Shown: positions 16,138 to 23,793 of the stretch, in pieces
Position numbering within the stretch: position 1 is the stretch's first letter
Layout: every line of letters starts with the position of its first letter
Source: Microbacterium sp. p3-SID336
Lineage (GTDB): Bacteria; Actinomycetota; Actinomycetes; Actinomycetales; Microbacteriaceae
NCBI RefSeq assembly: GCF_025143365.1
Contig: NZ_JALXPE010000007.1
Span: 18,717 to 82,716 of the forward strand
Length of the DNA: 64,000 nucleotides
Direction: 5' to 3'
Position numbers and translations under genes: made by a program
The notes under the pieces: model-generated
Told to the model about the DNA's origin: nothing
Seen by the model: the letters and a program-made list of their open reading frames with translations, nothing else
Databases searched by the model: none

Positions 16138-17283
16138 ATGTCCGACGAAACGCGAGACGCAGAGGGGGGCGAGCCGCTCACGCGCCGGGAGGCGCGGGAC
16201 GCGGAGTCGCCTGCCGTCGGCGTTCCGCTCGGCGACGCGGCCTTCCCCGCATTCGACACCGGGAGTGTGCCGCCGCGGCCACCGCTGCCGTCGTCCGAGG
16301 AGTCGTCGCCCGGATGGGGACAGCGGCTCGACACCGCGGACCACAACGCGATCCGCGAGCAGTGGCGGGCGGCGCGGGATGAGTTCGGCACGCACGTGTC
16401 GCACGCGCGGGACCAGTTCGATCAGGCGAACGAGCGCATCAAGCAGCGCACCGGCCGGGACCTCGTGCTGGCGATCCTGATCGGCCTCGCCTTCGGCGGC
16501 GCGCTCCTCGCGTCACTGCTGTTCATCAAGGCGCTGTTCGTGCCGTTCGCCCTGGCCGCCGCGCTCATGGGCGTGTACGAGCTGTCTCGGGCGCTGCGGG
16601 CGGCCGGCCGCCGGGTCGACGTCGTCCCGCAGCTCATCGCCGCGGCTTTCCTCGTGCTCTCCGCATACTTCGCCGAGCCCTGGCTGGCCTGGGTGATGCT
16701 CTTCGTCGCGGTCGCCTTCGTGATCGTGTGGCGGCTCGTCGCCCAGATGCTGGCCCAGGACGGCCGCACGTACGGGGATGTGCTCACGGACGCCGTGATC
16801 GGCGGATTCGTGCAGGTGTACGTCCCCTTCCTCGCCGGCGTCGCCCTGATCCTGCTCGAACAGGAAGGCGGTCAGTGGTGGGTGCTCAGCTTCATCGCGA
16901 TCGCCGTCGCGGCCGACACGGGTGCTTACGCCGCGGGACTCGCGTTCGGCCGGCACCCGATGGCGCCGCGCATCAGCCCGAAGAAGACGTGGGAGGGCTT
17001 CGGGGGCGCCGTCGTCGCGTCCCTGGTCGCCGGCGTGCTCCTGGCGATGTTCCTGCTCGATCTGCCGTGGTGGGGCGGCGTGATCTTCGGGGCGGCGATC
17101 CTGCTGTCCGCCACGCTCGGCGACCTCGGGGAGTCCATGCTCAAGCGCGATCTCGGCATCAAGGACATGAGCTCGTGGCTCCCGGGCCATGGTGGCCTGC
17201 TCGATCGCCTGGACAGCATCCTGCCGTCGACGATCCCTGCGCTGTGCCTGTACTTCCTCCTCTCTCCCTGGGTGGTGCTGTGA
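16138..17283 (+). CDS. cdsA: Phosphatidate cytidylyltransferase
   Basis: A 381-residue membrane enzyme making CDP-diacylglycerol, the precursor of anionic phospholipids. An unstructured, charged N-terminus of about 100 residues precedes roughly eight transmembrane helices. The CTP_transf_1 signature SMLKRDLGIKD...PGHGGLLDRLDS is near the C-terminus (about residues 331-361). The cytosolic N-terminal extension is longer than in E. coli CdsA and is variable in Actinobacteria. The stop overlaps the next start (TGATG). Confidence 0.93.
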   Translation: MSDETRDAEGGEPLTRREARDAESPAVGVPLGDAAFPAFDTGSVPPRPPLPSSEESSPGWGQRLDTADHNAIREQWRAARDEFGTHVSHARDQFDQANERIKQRTGRDLVLAILIGLAFGGALLASLLFIKALFVPFALAAALMGVYELSRALRAAGRRVDVVPQLIAAAFLVLSAYFAEPWLAWVMLFVAVAFVIVWRLVAQMLAQDGRTYGDVLTDAVIGGFVQVYVPFLAGVALILLEQEGGQWWVLSFIAIAVAADTGAYAAGLAFGRHPMAPRISPKKTWEGFGGAVVASLVAGVLLAMFLLDLPWWGGVIFGAAILLSATLGDLGESMLKRDLGIKDMSSWLPGHGGLLDRLDSILPSTIPALCLYFLLSPWVVL

Positions 17284-17864
17284 TGACCGACAACCGGATC
17301 GACGAGCAGAGGCAGGCCGCGACCCGGCCGGCGTTCGCGGTGACCTCGGGACGAGAGCGCGGATACCACCGCTCGGCGGTGGACACGTTCCTCGCCTCGG
17401 CGCGGCGGGCGTTCGAGGCCGGGGGCGATGAGCTGACGGCGGAGGACGTGCGCACGGCGTCGTTCCCGCTCGTCAAGGAGGGCTACGTGGTCGCGGATGT
17501 GGACGCGGCGCTCGCGCGTGTGGAGGACGCCTTCGCTGCGAGAGAGCGCGAGCGCTCGGTCCGCGCGCTCGGCGCCGGCGCCTGGGTCGAGCGTGCGCGG
17601 GAAGACGCGCAGGTCATCCTCGATCACCTCGCCCGGCCTCGCCGCCACCGCTTCGCCCGCACCGGACTGCTGACGTTCGGCTACCGCATCGACGAGGTCG
17701 ATCACGTCATGTCGCGCATCGTGCGCTACCTGCGGGACGGCGAGGCGCTGACCGCCGAGCAGCTGCGCTCCGCCGCCTTCCGCATGCAGCGCGGCGGCTA
17801 CCGCGAGGAACAGGTGGACGCGCTGCTGGATGCCACGATCGACGTGATCCTGGCGGTGCGCTGA
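17283..17864 (+). CDS. DivIVA-domain protein of unknown function
   Basis: A 193-residue protein with two short DivIVA-domain-like repeats: RGYHRSAVDTFLASARRAFEAG near residues 23-44 and FGYRIDEVDHVMSRIVRYL near 134-152, each followed by an LTAEDVR/LTAEQLR segment. It lacks the long coiled coil of true DivIVA/Wag31 and no membrane segment is seen. Related small proteins occur next to cdsA in Micrococcales, which suggests a link to polar growth or envelope synthesis, but the role is unknown. ATG overlaps the cdsA stop by one base. Confidence 0.75.
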   Translation: MTDNRIDEQRQAATRPAFAVTSGRERGYHRSAVDTFLASARRAFEAGGDELTAEDVRTASFPLVKEGYVVADVDAALARVEDAFAARERERSVRALGAGAWVERAREDAQVILDHLARPRRHRFARTGLLTFGYRIDEVDHVMSRIVRYLRDGEALTAEQLRSAAFRMQRGGYREEQVDALLDATIDVILAVR

Positions 17865-17896
17865 CGCGATCGATGGCCTGTTCAGGCTCGTGTGCG

Positions 17897-17902
17897 TAAA
17901 CT
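17897..17902 (+). promoter_or_regulatory. Putative -10 box (TAAACT) of secreted transglycosylase-like gene
   Basis: TAAACT overlaps the first codons of the longest possible reading frame (GTG 17892), which argues for a later start at the ATG at 17931 or the GTG at 17913. Confidence 0.45.
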
Positions 17903-17930
17903 GTCATCCATCGTGTACTCCCGAAACGAC

Positions 17931-18608
17931 ATGAATCTCGAACGAAGCGACGCCTCGCCGGCGCCCGCAGCGACCCCGGCGTCGACGCGCGGCGGCACGC
18001 GCCGCTGGTCGCGTCGTCGTGGTGTGGTCGGTGTGTTCAGCGCCCTCGCGGTGGTGGGGTTCGCTGGAGCGATGGTGGCTCCCACCGGTGTGGCCCTCGC
18101 GGAGCCGCCGGTCCAGGACGCGCCCGATTCCGTCTACGCGGCGGCTCTCGCCGACACGCAGAACCTGACCGTCACGGTCGAGGGTGCGGAGATCGCGCCC
18201 ATCGTCCGCGGGACCTTCGAGGTCTACGTGAAGCCCAAGCCGCCGCCTCCTCCGCCGCCCGTGCCGACCGCGGCGTCCGGTTCCCGAGGCGGTTCCTCCG
18301 GTGGCGGGTCCCTGCCGCCGTACACCGGCGGCGGCGCCCCTGCGGAGTGGATGGCGGCCGCCGGGATTGCGCAGAGCGACTGGCAGTACGTCGACTACAT
18401 CGTCTCGCGGGAGAGCGGCTGGAACCCGAACGCGACCAACAAGTCGTCCGGTGCGTGCGGTCTCGTCCAGGCGCTGCCGTGCAGCAAGGTGCCGGGCAAC
18501 GGCTACAACCCGGTGGACAACCTCCGCTGGGCGAACGGCTACGCCACGGGTCGCTACGGCAGCTGGGCCGGCGCGTACAACTTCTGGACCACGAACCACT
18601 GGTGGTGA
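17931..18608 (+). CDS. Secreted lysozyme-like/transglycosylase SLT-domain protein
   Basis: A 225-residue exported protein. An Arg-rich n-region (TRRWSRRRG) precedes a hydrophobic signal segment ending near GVALAEPP. A short beta-rich region, a KPPPPPPPVP linker and a Gly/Ser spacer follow. The last 75 residues resemble actinobacterial lytic transglycosylases, with the catalytic-type Glu in VSRESGWNPNATN and SGACGLVQALPCSK. The two Cys in that domain could form a disulfide. It probably acts on cell-wall glycan. The start is uncertain (17892, 17913 and 17931 are in frame); 17931 is chosen because of the -10 box. Confidence 0.75.
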   Translation: MNLERSDASPAPAATPASTRGGTRRWSRRRGVVGVFSALAVVGFAGAMVAPTGVALAEPPVQDAPDSVYAAALADTQNLTVTVEGAEIAPIVRGTFEVYVKPKPPPPPPPVPTAASGSRGGSSGGGSLPPYTGGGAPAEWMAAAGIAQSDWQYVDYIVSRESGWNPNATNKSSGACGLVQALPCSKVPGNGYNPVDNLRWANGYATGRYGSWAGAYNFWTTNHWW

Positions 18609-18617
18609 GCAGGCACC

Positions 18618-18905
18618 ATGCCACGCTCACGCCGCCGCCCTTCCGCGCGCCCTGACGCCGAGGACTCCTTCGAGCGCCTGCTCGCGGGGTGGAAGCGCTC
18701 TGAGGTCCGACGGGGCGTGGAATGGACCGTGCAGCCGGTGTCCGCCGTGCAGGCGCAGAAGGAGTACGCCTGCCCGGGGTGCGGGCGGAGCATCGAGCCG
18801 GGGACTGCGCATCTCGTCGCCTGGCGCGCGGACGGGGTGCTCGGCGACGCGGCCGCCCTTGCCGATCGACGGCACTGGCACAACCACTGTTGGAGGATCG
18901 CATGA
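18618..18905 (+). CDS. Small zinc-ribbon-like protein, function unknown
   Basis: A 95-residue basic protein with the putative metal site CPGCGRS (Cys51, Cys54) and HWHNHCW near the C-terminus, i.e. CxxC and HxxHC. Conserved small proteins of this kind in Micrococcales are sometimes labelled ATP/GTP-binding, which nothing here supports. It is nine bases after the transglycosylase-like gene and overlaps the hydrolase start by 4 bp, so it is part of a three-gene transcript. Confidence 0.65.
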   Translation: MPRSRRRPSARPDAEDSFERLLAGWKRSEVRRGVEWTVQPVSAVQAQKEYACPGCGRSIEPGTAHLVAWRADGVLGDAAALADRRHWHNHCWRIA

Positions 18906-19624
18906 CCATCGAGATCCGCGGGCCGCTGGAGCTTCCGGCGCAACGCGAGGACGTCGAGCTGACCACCGCCGACGGTCTGACGCTGGTGGGTGAGCTCGCA
19001 CTCCCGGAGACCGCAGAGCCGGTGGCGACCCTCGTGACGCTGCACCCGCTCCCGACCGCCGGGGGCTTCATGGATTCGCACATCCTGCGGAAGGCCGCCG
19101 CACGGCTTCCCGCCTTGGCGGACCTCGCCGTGCTCCGATTCAACACCCGCGGCACGACGTCGCCCCGCGGCACGAGCCAGGGCGCGTTCGACGGCGGGCA
19201 CTCCGAGCAGTTCGACGTCGCCGCGGCCATGGACCTCGTCCGAGACCGTGCCCTTCCGCGCCCGTGGCTCGTGGGCTGGTCGTTCGGCACCGAGCTCGCG
19301 CTCAAGTACGGCAGGGATCACGATGTCGAGGGCGTCATCCTGCTGTCGCCGCCGCTGCACCGTGCCACGGACGACGAGGTCGCCGCCTGGGCCGACTCCG
19401 ACGCCGAGATCGTGATCCTGGTGCCCGAGTTCGACGACTACCTGCGACCCGAGGAGGCGCGGAAGCGCTTCGCCTCGGTCCCGCAGGCACGGCTGATCGC
19501 CGTCGACGGCGGAAAGCACCTATGGGTGGGGGAGACGCAGACCCGCCGCGTGCTGACGGAGATCGTCGCCGCGGTGAATCCGTCCGCGCTGCCGCTTCCC
19601 ACGCACTGGCCCGCAGTCGACTGA
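18902..19624 (+). CDS. Alpha/beta hydrolase
   Basis: A 240-residue hydrolase. The nucleophile elbow is GWSFG (about residues 124-128), the oxyanion region HPLPTAGGFMDSHILR (about 43-58), and the catalytic His lies in GGKHLWVG near 205. It resembles small prokaryotic hydrolases that carry the HPHPxxGGxxxxxV motif. Substrate unknown. ATG overlaps the stop of the zinc-ribbon gene (ATGA). It converges on the AI-2E family gene. Confidence 0.8.
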   Translation: MTIEIRGPLELPAQREDVELTTADGLTLVGELALPETAEPVATLVTLHPLPTAGGFMDSHILRKAAARLPALADLAVLRFNTRGTTSPRGTSQGAFDGGHSEQFDVAAAMDLVRDRALPRPWLVGWSFGTELALKYGRDHDVEGVILLSPPLHRATDDEVAAWADSDAEIVILVPEFDDYLRPEEARKRFASVPQARLIAVDGGKHLWVGETQTRRVLTEIVAAVNPSALPLPTHWPAVD

Positions 19625-19639
19625 CCGCGGGAGCGCGGA

Positions 19640-20701
19640 TCACAGCTCGTTCATCCGGGGGATCAGCACCTGGCGGTAGATGATCAGGATGCTCGCTGCC
19701 ACCGGGATGGCGATGAGCGCCCCGAGCAGACCGAGCAGGCTGCCGCCCGCGAGCGCGGCCACCACCACGACGGCGCCGGGGACGGAGACCGCACGGCTCA
19801 TGATGCGCGGCGAGATCACATACGCCTCGATCTGCATGTAGATCAGGTAGTAGATGCCTGCGGCGACGGCGGTGGCCGGTGAACCCAGGCCGGGGATCAG
19901 GCAGACCAGGACGATGATGGTCGAGCCGGTGAGTGTCCCGACCAGGGGGATCAGCGAGAAGAAGAACGCGATCACCGCGAGGACGGCCGGGAACGGCGCC
20001 TCGATGATGGACAGGTAGACCGCGCTGAGAACGCCGTTGATGACGCCCTGCGTGACCTGACCCATCACGTAGTAGCCCACCGAGTCCGTGATCTGCTCGG
20101 CCAGGTCGATGAAGCGGTCGCGCTTCGAGGCGGGGACGAGTTGGTAGACGGCCCGCTTGAGCGAGGGGGTCGACGCGGTGAGGTAGATGGTGAGGATCAG
20201 GACGATGAAGGCGCCGAAGACGCCGCTGAGCACCGCGCCGCTGGCGATCAGGACGCCCTGACCGATCGAGCCCCCGATCTCCGCGAGGTTGGTCGTCAGC
20301 CACTCCTCGACGTAGCTGAACACGTCGTCGACCAGCAGGTTCGGGAACGCCTCCTGGATCCAGTCCTTGAGCTCGTCGATCGCGGAGCCGCGCTGGACGA
20401 TCGCGGTGATCTGGACGATCAGCTGTGAGATCTGGTCGACGAGGACCGGAAGCACGATCAGGACGATGCCGACGAACACGGCGAGCACGGCGAGGATCGT
20501 GACCAGCACGGCGAGCCAGCGGGGCAGGCGCCGCCGTTCGAGGAACGACACCAGCGGATCGAGGCCGAGGCTGAGGAACAGGGCGGTGCCGATGTAGAGG
20601 AGGACCGTCGACAGCGTCTGCACGCTGCTAATGAGGAGGATTCCGAGCCCCACGCCGAGCGTCGCCACGAGGGCGGTGCGGAAGGGGCTGTGGATCTTCA
20701 T
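19640..20701 (-). CDS. AI-2E family transporter (UPF0118)
   Basis: A 353-residue polytopic membrane protein with about eight hydrophobic segments, in the order of the AI-2E_transport family: an N-terminal helix pair, the amphipathic middle part (VDQISQLIVQITAIVQRG), and the conserved block FFFSLIPLVGTLTGSTIIVL. The PxxGxxxG-like element is in that block. Members export autoinducer-2 or ions; the substrate cannot be inferred. The start ATG has GAGGAG 6 nt upstream, and a TAACCT box lies further upstream. Confidence 0.85.
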   Translation of the reverse strand: MKIHSPFRTALVATLGVGLGILLISSVQTLSTVLLYIGTALFLSLGLDPLVSFLERRRLPRWLAVLVTILAVLAVFVGIVLIVLPVLVDQISQLIVQITAIVQRGSAIDELKDWIQEAFPNLLVDDVFSYVEEWLTTNLAEIGGSIGQGVLIASGAVLSGVFGAFIVLILTIYLTASTPSLKRAVYQLVPASKRDRFIDLAEQITDSVGYYVMGQVTQGVINGVLSAVYLSIIEAPFPAVLAVIAFFFSLIPLVGTLTGSTIIVLVCLIPGLGSPATAVAAGIYYLIYMQIEAYVISPRIMSRAVSVPGAVVVVAALAGGSLLGLLGALIAIPVAASILIIYRQVLIPRMNEL

Positions 20702-20817
20702 GTGGGCTCCTCGACGACGACTGGAGCAAGGTTATCGAGCCCGCGGCGCCCCGCCGTGACGACGTGCCGTCGTCGGTCCGCGGAAACCCCTCGTGGGCAA
20801 CACACAGGTGACTTCGC

Positions 20818-20823
20818 TAGTCT
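20818..20823 (+). promoter_or_regulatory. Putative -10 box (TAGTCT) of the membrane/lipoprotein hybrid gene
   Basis: TAGTCT about 56 nt before the GTG at 20879. No clear -35. Confidence 0.35.
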
Positions 20824-20878
20824 GAAATGTCGAGTGTGGCGCCGCGGGCGGGAATCGCGGCGCGTGAGGAGACTATTC

Positions 20879-22843
20879 GTGCGTTTCGTATGGGCCGTGG
20901 TGGCCTTCGTGCTGGCCGCGGTGCTGATCGGTGCGGGTATCGCTCAGCGAACCGTCTTCGTCGGCCCCTCCGCCCAGAAGGAACAGGTCGAGATCGAGGA
21001 GCCCGCGCCGTTCGTCCTGATGGACGGCGACGTCCTCCGCACCAATCCGGGTTCGCAGACCCTCCGCATCGAGGGCGACGGCGAGATCTTCGCCAGCTAC
21101 GGGCGCACCGCCGACATGCAGGCCTGGCTGGCGGACTCGGACTACAACCACGTCTCGGTGGGCGATGACGGCGAGTTCGTCGTGCAGCACAGGTCCGCCC
21201 CCGAGGAGGACGAAGCGGGTGAGCCGTCCGAAGGCGCTGCCACGCCGACGCCGGACCCGACGGCATCCGCGGAGGAGCCGGCGGAAGACACTCCAGGCCG
21301 CAACCCCGTCGGCTCGGACCTGTGGCTGGACTCGTTCAGCGCCGAGAACCTCCTGATCTCGGACAACATGCAGCTACCCGAAGGCACGAGCGTCCTGATC
21401 GCCTACGACGGCACCAAGGACGCTCCCGATGACATCGTCGTCTCCTGGCCTCTCGACAACAGCACGCCGTTGGCCGGCCCGCTCATGGTGGCCGGTGGCC
21501 TGGTGCTGGCGGTCGGACTCATCCTGTACGTGCTCGCGATCCGCCACCAGCGTCGCGGTCGCGGACCCCGCCGCAAGGGCCCAGGGCCGCTCCCGACGAC
21601 CCAGCCGATCGACGTGGCCGCGCTCCCGCCCGCAGAGCGCGCAGCCATCGAGTCGCCGTCGGACGCCCGGACGCCGTCAACCGACGCCGGCGTGGAAGAC
21701 GCCGAGGTCGTCGATGAGGGAACCGAGAAGGAGCACAGGGGAGAGGAAGGGAAGTCCTCGATGCGAGCACGCCGTGCGAGCCGCCGTCGGATGCTGGCCC
21801 TCCCCGCGCTCGGGCTCACGGCGCTGCTCGCTGCGGGATGCACCGCGGACTCCTGGCCGCAGCTCGGGGACGCGTCCGCTTCGCCCTCCCCGTCGCCGAC
21901 GGTGATCGCGCCCGAGAACCAGAAGCCGCCGGCTGTCACCGAGTCGCAGGCCTCGCGCATCCTGAAGAGCGTGTCCGACACGCTCGTGGAGGCGGACACC
22001 GCGCTCGACATTGACCTCGCGTCCACGCGTCTCGCCGGTGCCGCGCTGGAGACCCGCACCACCGACTACGCCCTGCGCGCGACCCTGACCGACCGGCCGC
22101 TTCCCGCCGTGATCCCGACGGACGACGTACAGGTGCTGTTGCCGGAGGCGACCGATCGGTGGCCGCGAACCGTGCTCATGCTGACCCAGAACGAGGGGGA
22201 CGAGACGGTTCCCCCTGTCCTGCTCACGATGACGCAGGCCGACCCGTGGTCCAATTACAAGGTCACGAACATCGCGGAGATGGCCGCCGACGCCGTGTTC
22301 CCCGAGGTGGCTGCCAGCTGGCTCGGCACGGCGATGGTCCCGTCCGATTCCGCCTTCCTGTCGCTGCCGCCGGATCAGGTCGCGGCGGCCTTCGCCGACG
22401 TCGTCGATGCGGGCGAGAAGAGCCAGTACTACGGGCAGTTCGACGAGCTCGCGCTCGCGGTCGCGAAGTCCCTCACCGACCAGCGCCAGGGGGTCGTGCA
22501 GAACATCGCCGACGCCGGGGCCGCCGAGACGGCGCTCACCGCGTTCGATGCGGTGCCCACGGCCGCACCGCCGGTTTCGATGACCACGCTCGACAGCGGT
22601 GCGATCGTCGCCGTGTCGGTGCTGGACGTCGGCACCGTCACCGCAGCGAACAGCGACGTCGTGATCCGGTTCGGTGACAATGCCGAGGCCAAGGCTCTCA
22701 CCGGTGTCACGGAGTCCCCGAAGGGTGTGGAGACGACGTACGAGCTGCAGCTGTTCTTCGCGGTCCCCTCGCAGGGCTCGACCGAACCGATCCGGCTCCT
22801 GGCCTCCCACCAGGACCTCCTCTCCGTGAAGGTGCTCAAGTGA
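20879..22843 (+). CDS. Large exported protein: N-terminal membrane-anchored domain fused to a lipoprotein-like domain
   Basis: A 654-residue protein from the GTG with GAGGAG 7 nt upstream (VRFVWAVVAFVLAAVLIGAG). Helix 1 covers about residues 3-22, then an extracytoplasmic domain, a Pro/Glu/Thr-rich linker, a second helix (LMVAGGLVLAVGLILYVLAI, about 203-222) and a charged cytosolic stretch. A second signal-peptide-like segment then appears: RRMLALPALGLTALLAAGC with the lipobox LAAGC near residue 321, followed by a Ser/Pro linker and a globular part. An internal ATG at 21761 with a GAGAGGAAGG site could start the second part separately. I recognise no enzyme signature. Homologues are often called glycosyltransferase without visible basis. 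Confidence 0.7.
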   Translation: MRFVWAVVAFVLAAVLIGAGIAQRTVFVGPSAQKEQVEIEEPAPFVLMDGDVLRTNPGSQTLRIEGDGEIFASYGRTADMQAWLADSDYNHVSVGDDGEFVVQHRSAPEEDEAGEPSEGAATPTPDPTASAEEPAEDTPGRNPVGSDLWLDSFSAENLLISDNMQLPEGTSVLIAYDGTKDAPDDIVVSWPLDNSTPLAGPLMVAGGLVLAVGLILYVLAIRHQRRGRGPRRKGPGPLPTTQPIDVAALPPAERAAIESPSDARTPSTDAGVEDAEVVDEGTEKEHRGEEGKSSMRARRASRRRMLALPALGLTALLAAGCTADSWPQLGDASASPSPSPTVIAPENQKPPAVTESQASRILKSVSDTLVEADTALDIDLASTRLAGAALETRTTDYALRATLTDRPLPAVIPTDDVQVLLPEATDRWPRTVLMLTQNEGDETVPPVLLTMTQADPWSNYKVTNIAEMAADAVFPEVAASWLGTAMVPSDSAFLSLPPDQVAAAFADVVDAGEKSQYYGQFDELALAVAKSLTDQRQGVVQNIADAGAAETALTAFDAVPTAAPPVSMTTLDSGAIVAVSVLDVGTVTAANSDVVIRFGDNAEAKALTGVTESPKGVETTYELQLFFAVPSQGSTEPIRLLASHQDLLSVKVLK

Positions 22844-23778
22844 ACGACATCTCTCCCGCCGCCCTGCGCGGCGCCGTGGACCTCTCCAGCCTGCGCAACC
22901 GGCCTGCCGCCCCGGCAGGCGGCGCTCCTGCCGCCGCACCGCAGGCGATCGCCGACGTCGTGGTCGACGCCACCGACGAGACGTTCGGTCAGATCCTCGA
23001 GATCTCGCGCACGGTCCCTGTCGTCGTCGACCTGTGGGCCGAGTGGTGCGGGCCGTGCAAGCAGCTCAGCCCCATCATCGAGAAGGTCACGCGCGAACTT
23101 GGCGGCCGCGTGCTGCTCGCCAAGGTCGACGTCGACGCCAACCCGCAGCTGGCACAGAGCTTCCGCGCCCAGTCCATCCCGATGGTCGTCGCGCTCATCG
23201 CCGGGCAGCCCGTGCCGATGTTCACCGGCGCCGTGCCGGAACAGCAGGTGCGCGAGGTCTTCGCTCAGCTGCTCCAGGTGGCCGCGCAGAACGGCGTCGC
23301 CGGCACTCTCGCCGTGGATGGCGCCGCGTCGGGGGAGGCCGCGGACGAGCCGTCCGAGCCCGAGCTGCCGCCGTTGCACGCCGAGGCGTTCGCCGCGATC
23401 GAGCAGGGCGACTACGCGGCCGCGATCCGCGCGTACGAGAAGGCCCTCGCCGAGAACCCGCGCGACGAGGACGCGATCGCCGGACTCGGCCAGGTCCGTC
23501 TGCTCGACCGCGTCCAGGGACTCGATCTGCAGTCGGCACGGGCCGCCGCTGCGGAGAACCCGCTGGACGTCGCCGCGCAGTTCGACGTGGCCGACCTCGA
23601 CCTCGCCGGTGGACACGTGGAGGACGCGTTCGCGCGGCTGCTCGACCTCTTCGCTCAGCTGCCGTCCGCGGAGCGCGCACCCGTGCGGGAGCGACTGGTC
23701 GAGCTGTTCGGCCTGATCGGCGCCGCGGACCCACGCGTCATCTCGGCGCGGAACCGACTCTCCTCGCTGCTGTTCTGA
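22840..23778 (+). CDS. Thioredoxin-TPR co-chaperone, CnoX/YbbN family
   Basis: A 312-residue protein. A variable 40-residue start precedes a thioredoxin domain (about 38-150) with the intact active site WCGPCK at 69-74 and the cis-Pro in AQSIPMVV. The C-terminal half is TPR-like (about 180-310: AFAAIEQGDYAAAIRAYEKAL). In Proteobacteria, CnoX protects GroEL clients from oxidation. Many of those have a non-redox SxxC site, whereas this has a canonical CGPC and could be redox active. GTG start overlaps the preceding stop. Confidence 0.87.
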   Translation: MNDISPAALRGAVDLSSLRNRPAAPAGGAPAAAPQAIADVVVDATDETFGQILEISRTVPVVVDLWAEWCGPCKQLSPIIEKVTRELGGRVLLAKVDVDANPQLAQSFRAQSIPMVVALIAGQPVPMFTGAVPEQQVREVFAQLLQVAAQNGVAGTLAVDGAASGEAADEPSEPELPPLHAEAFAAIEQGDYAAAIRAYEKALAENPRDEDAIAGLGQVRLLDRVQGLDLQSARAAAAENPLDVAAQFDVADLDLAGGHVEDAFARLLDLFAQLPSAERAPVRERLVELFGLIGAADPRVISARNRLSSLLF

Positions 23779-23793
23779 TCCGGACCCGCACCG

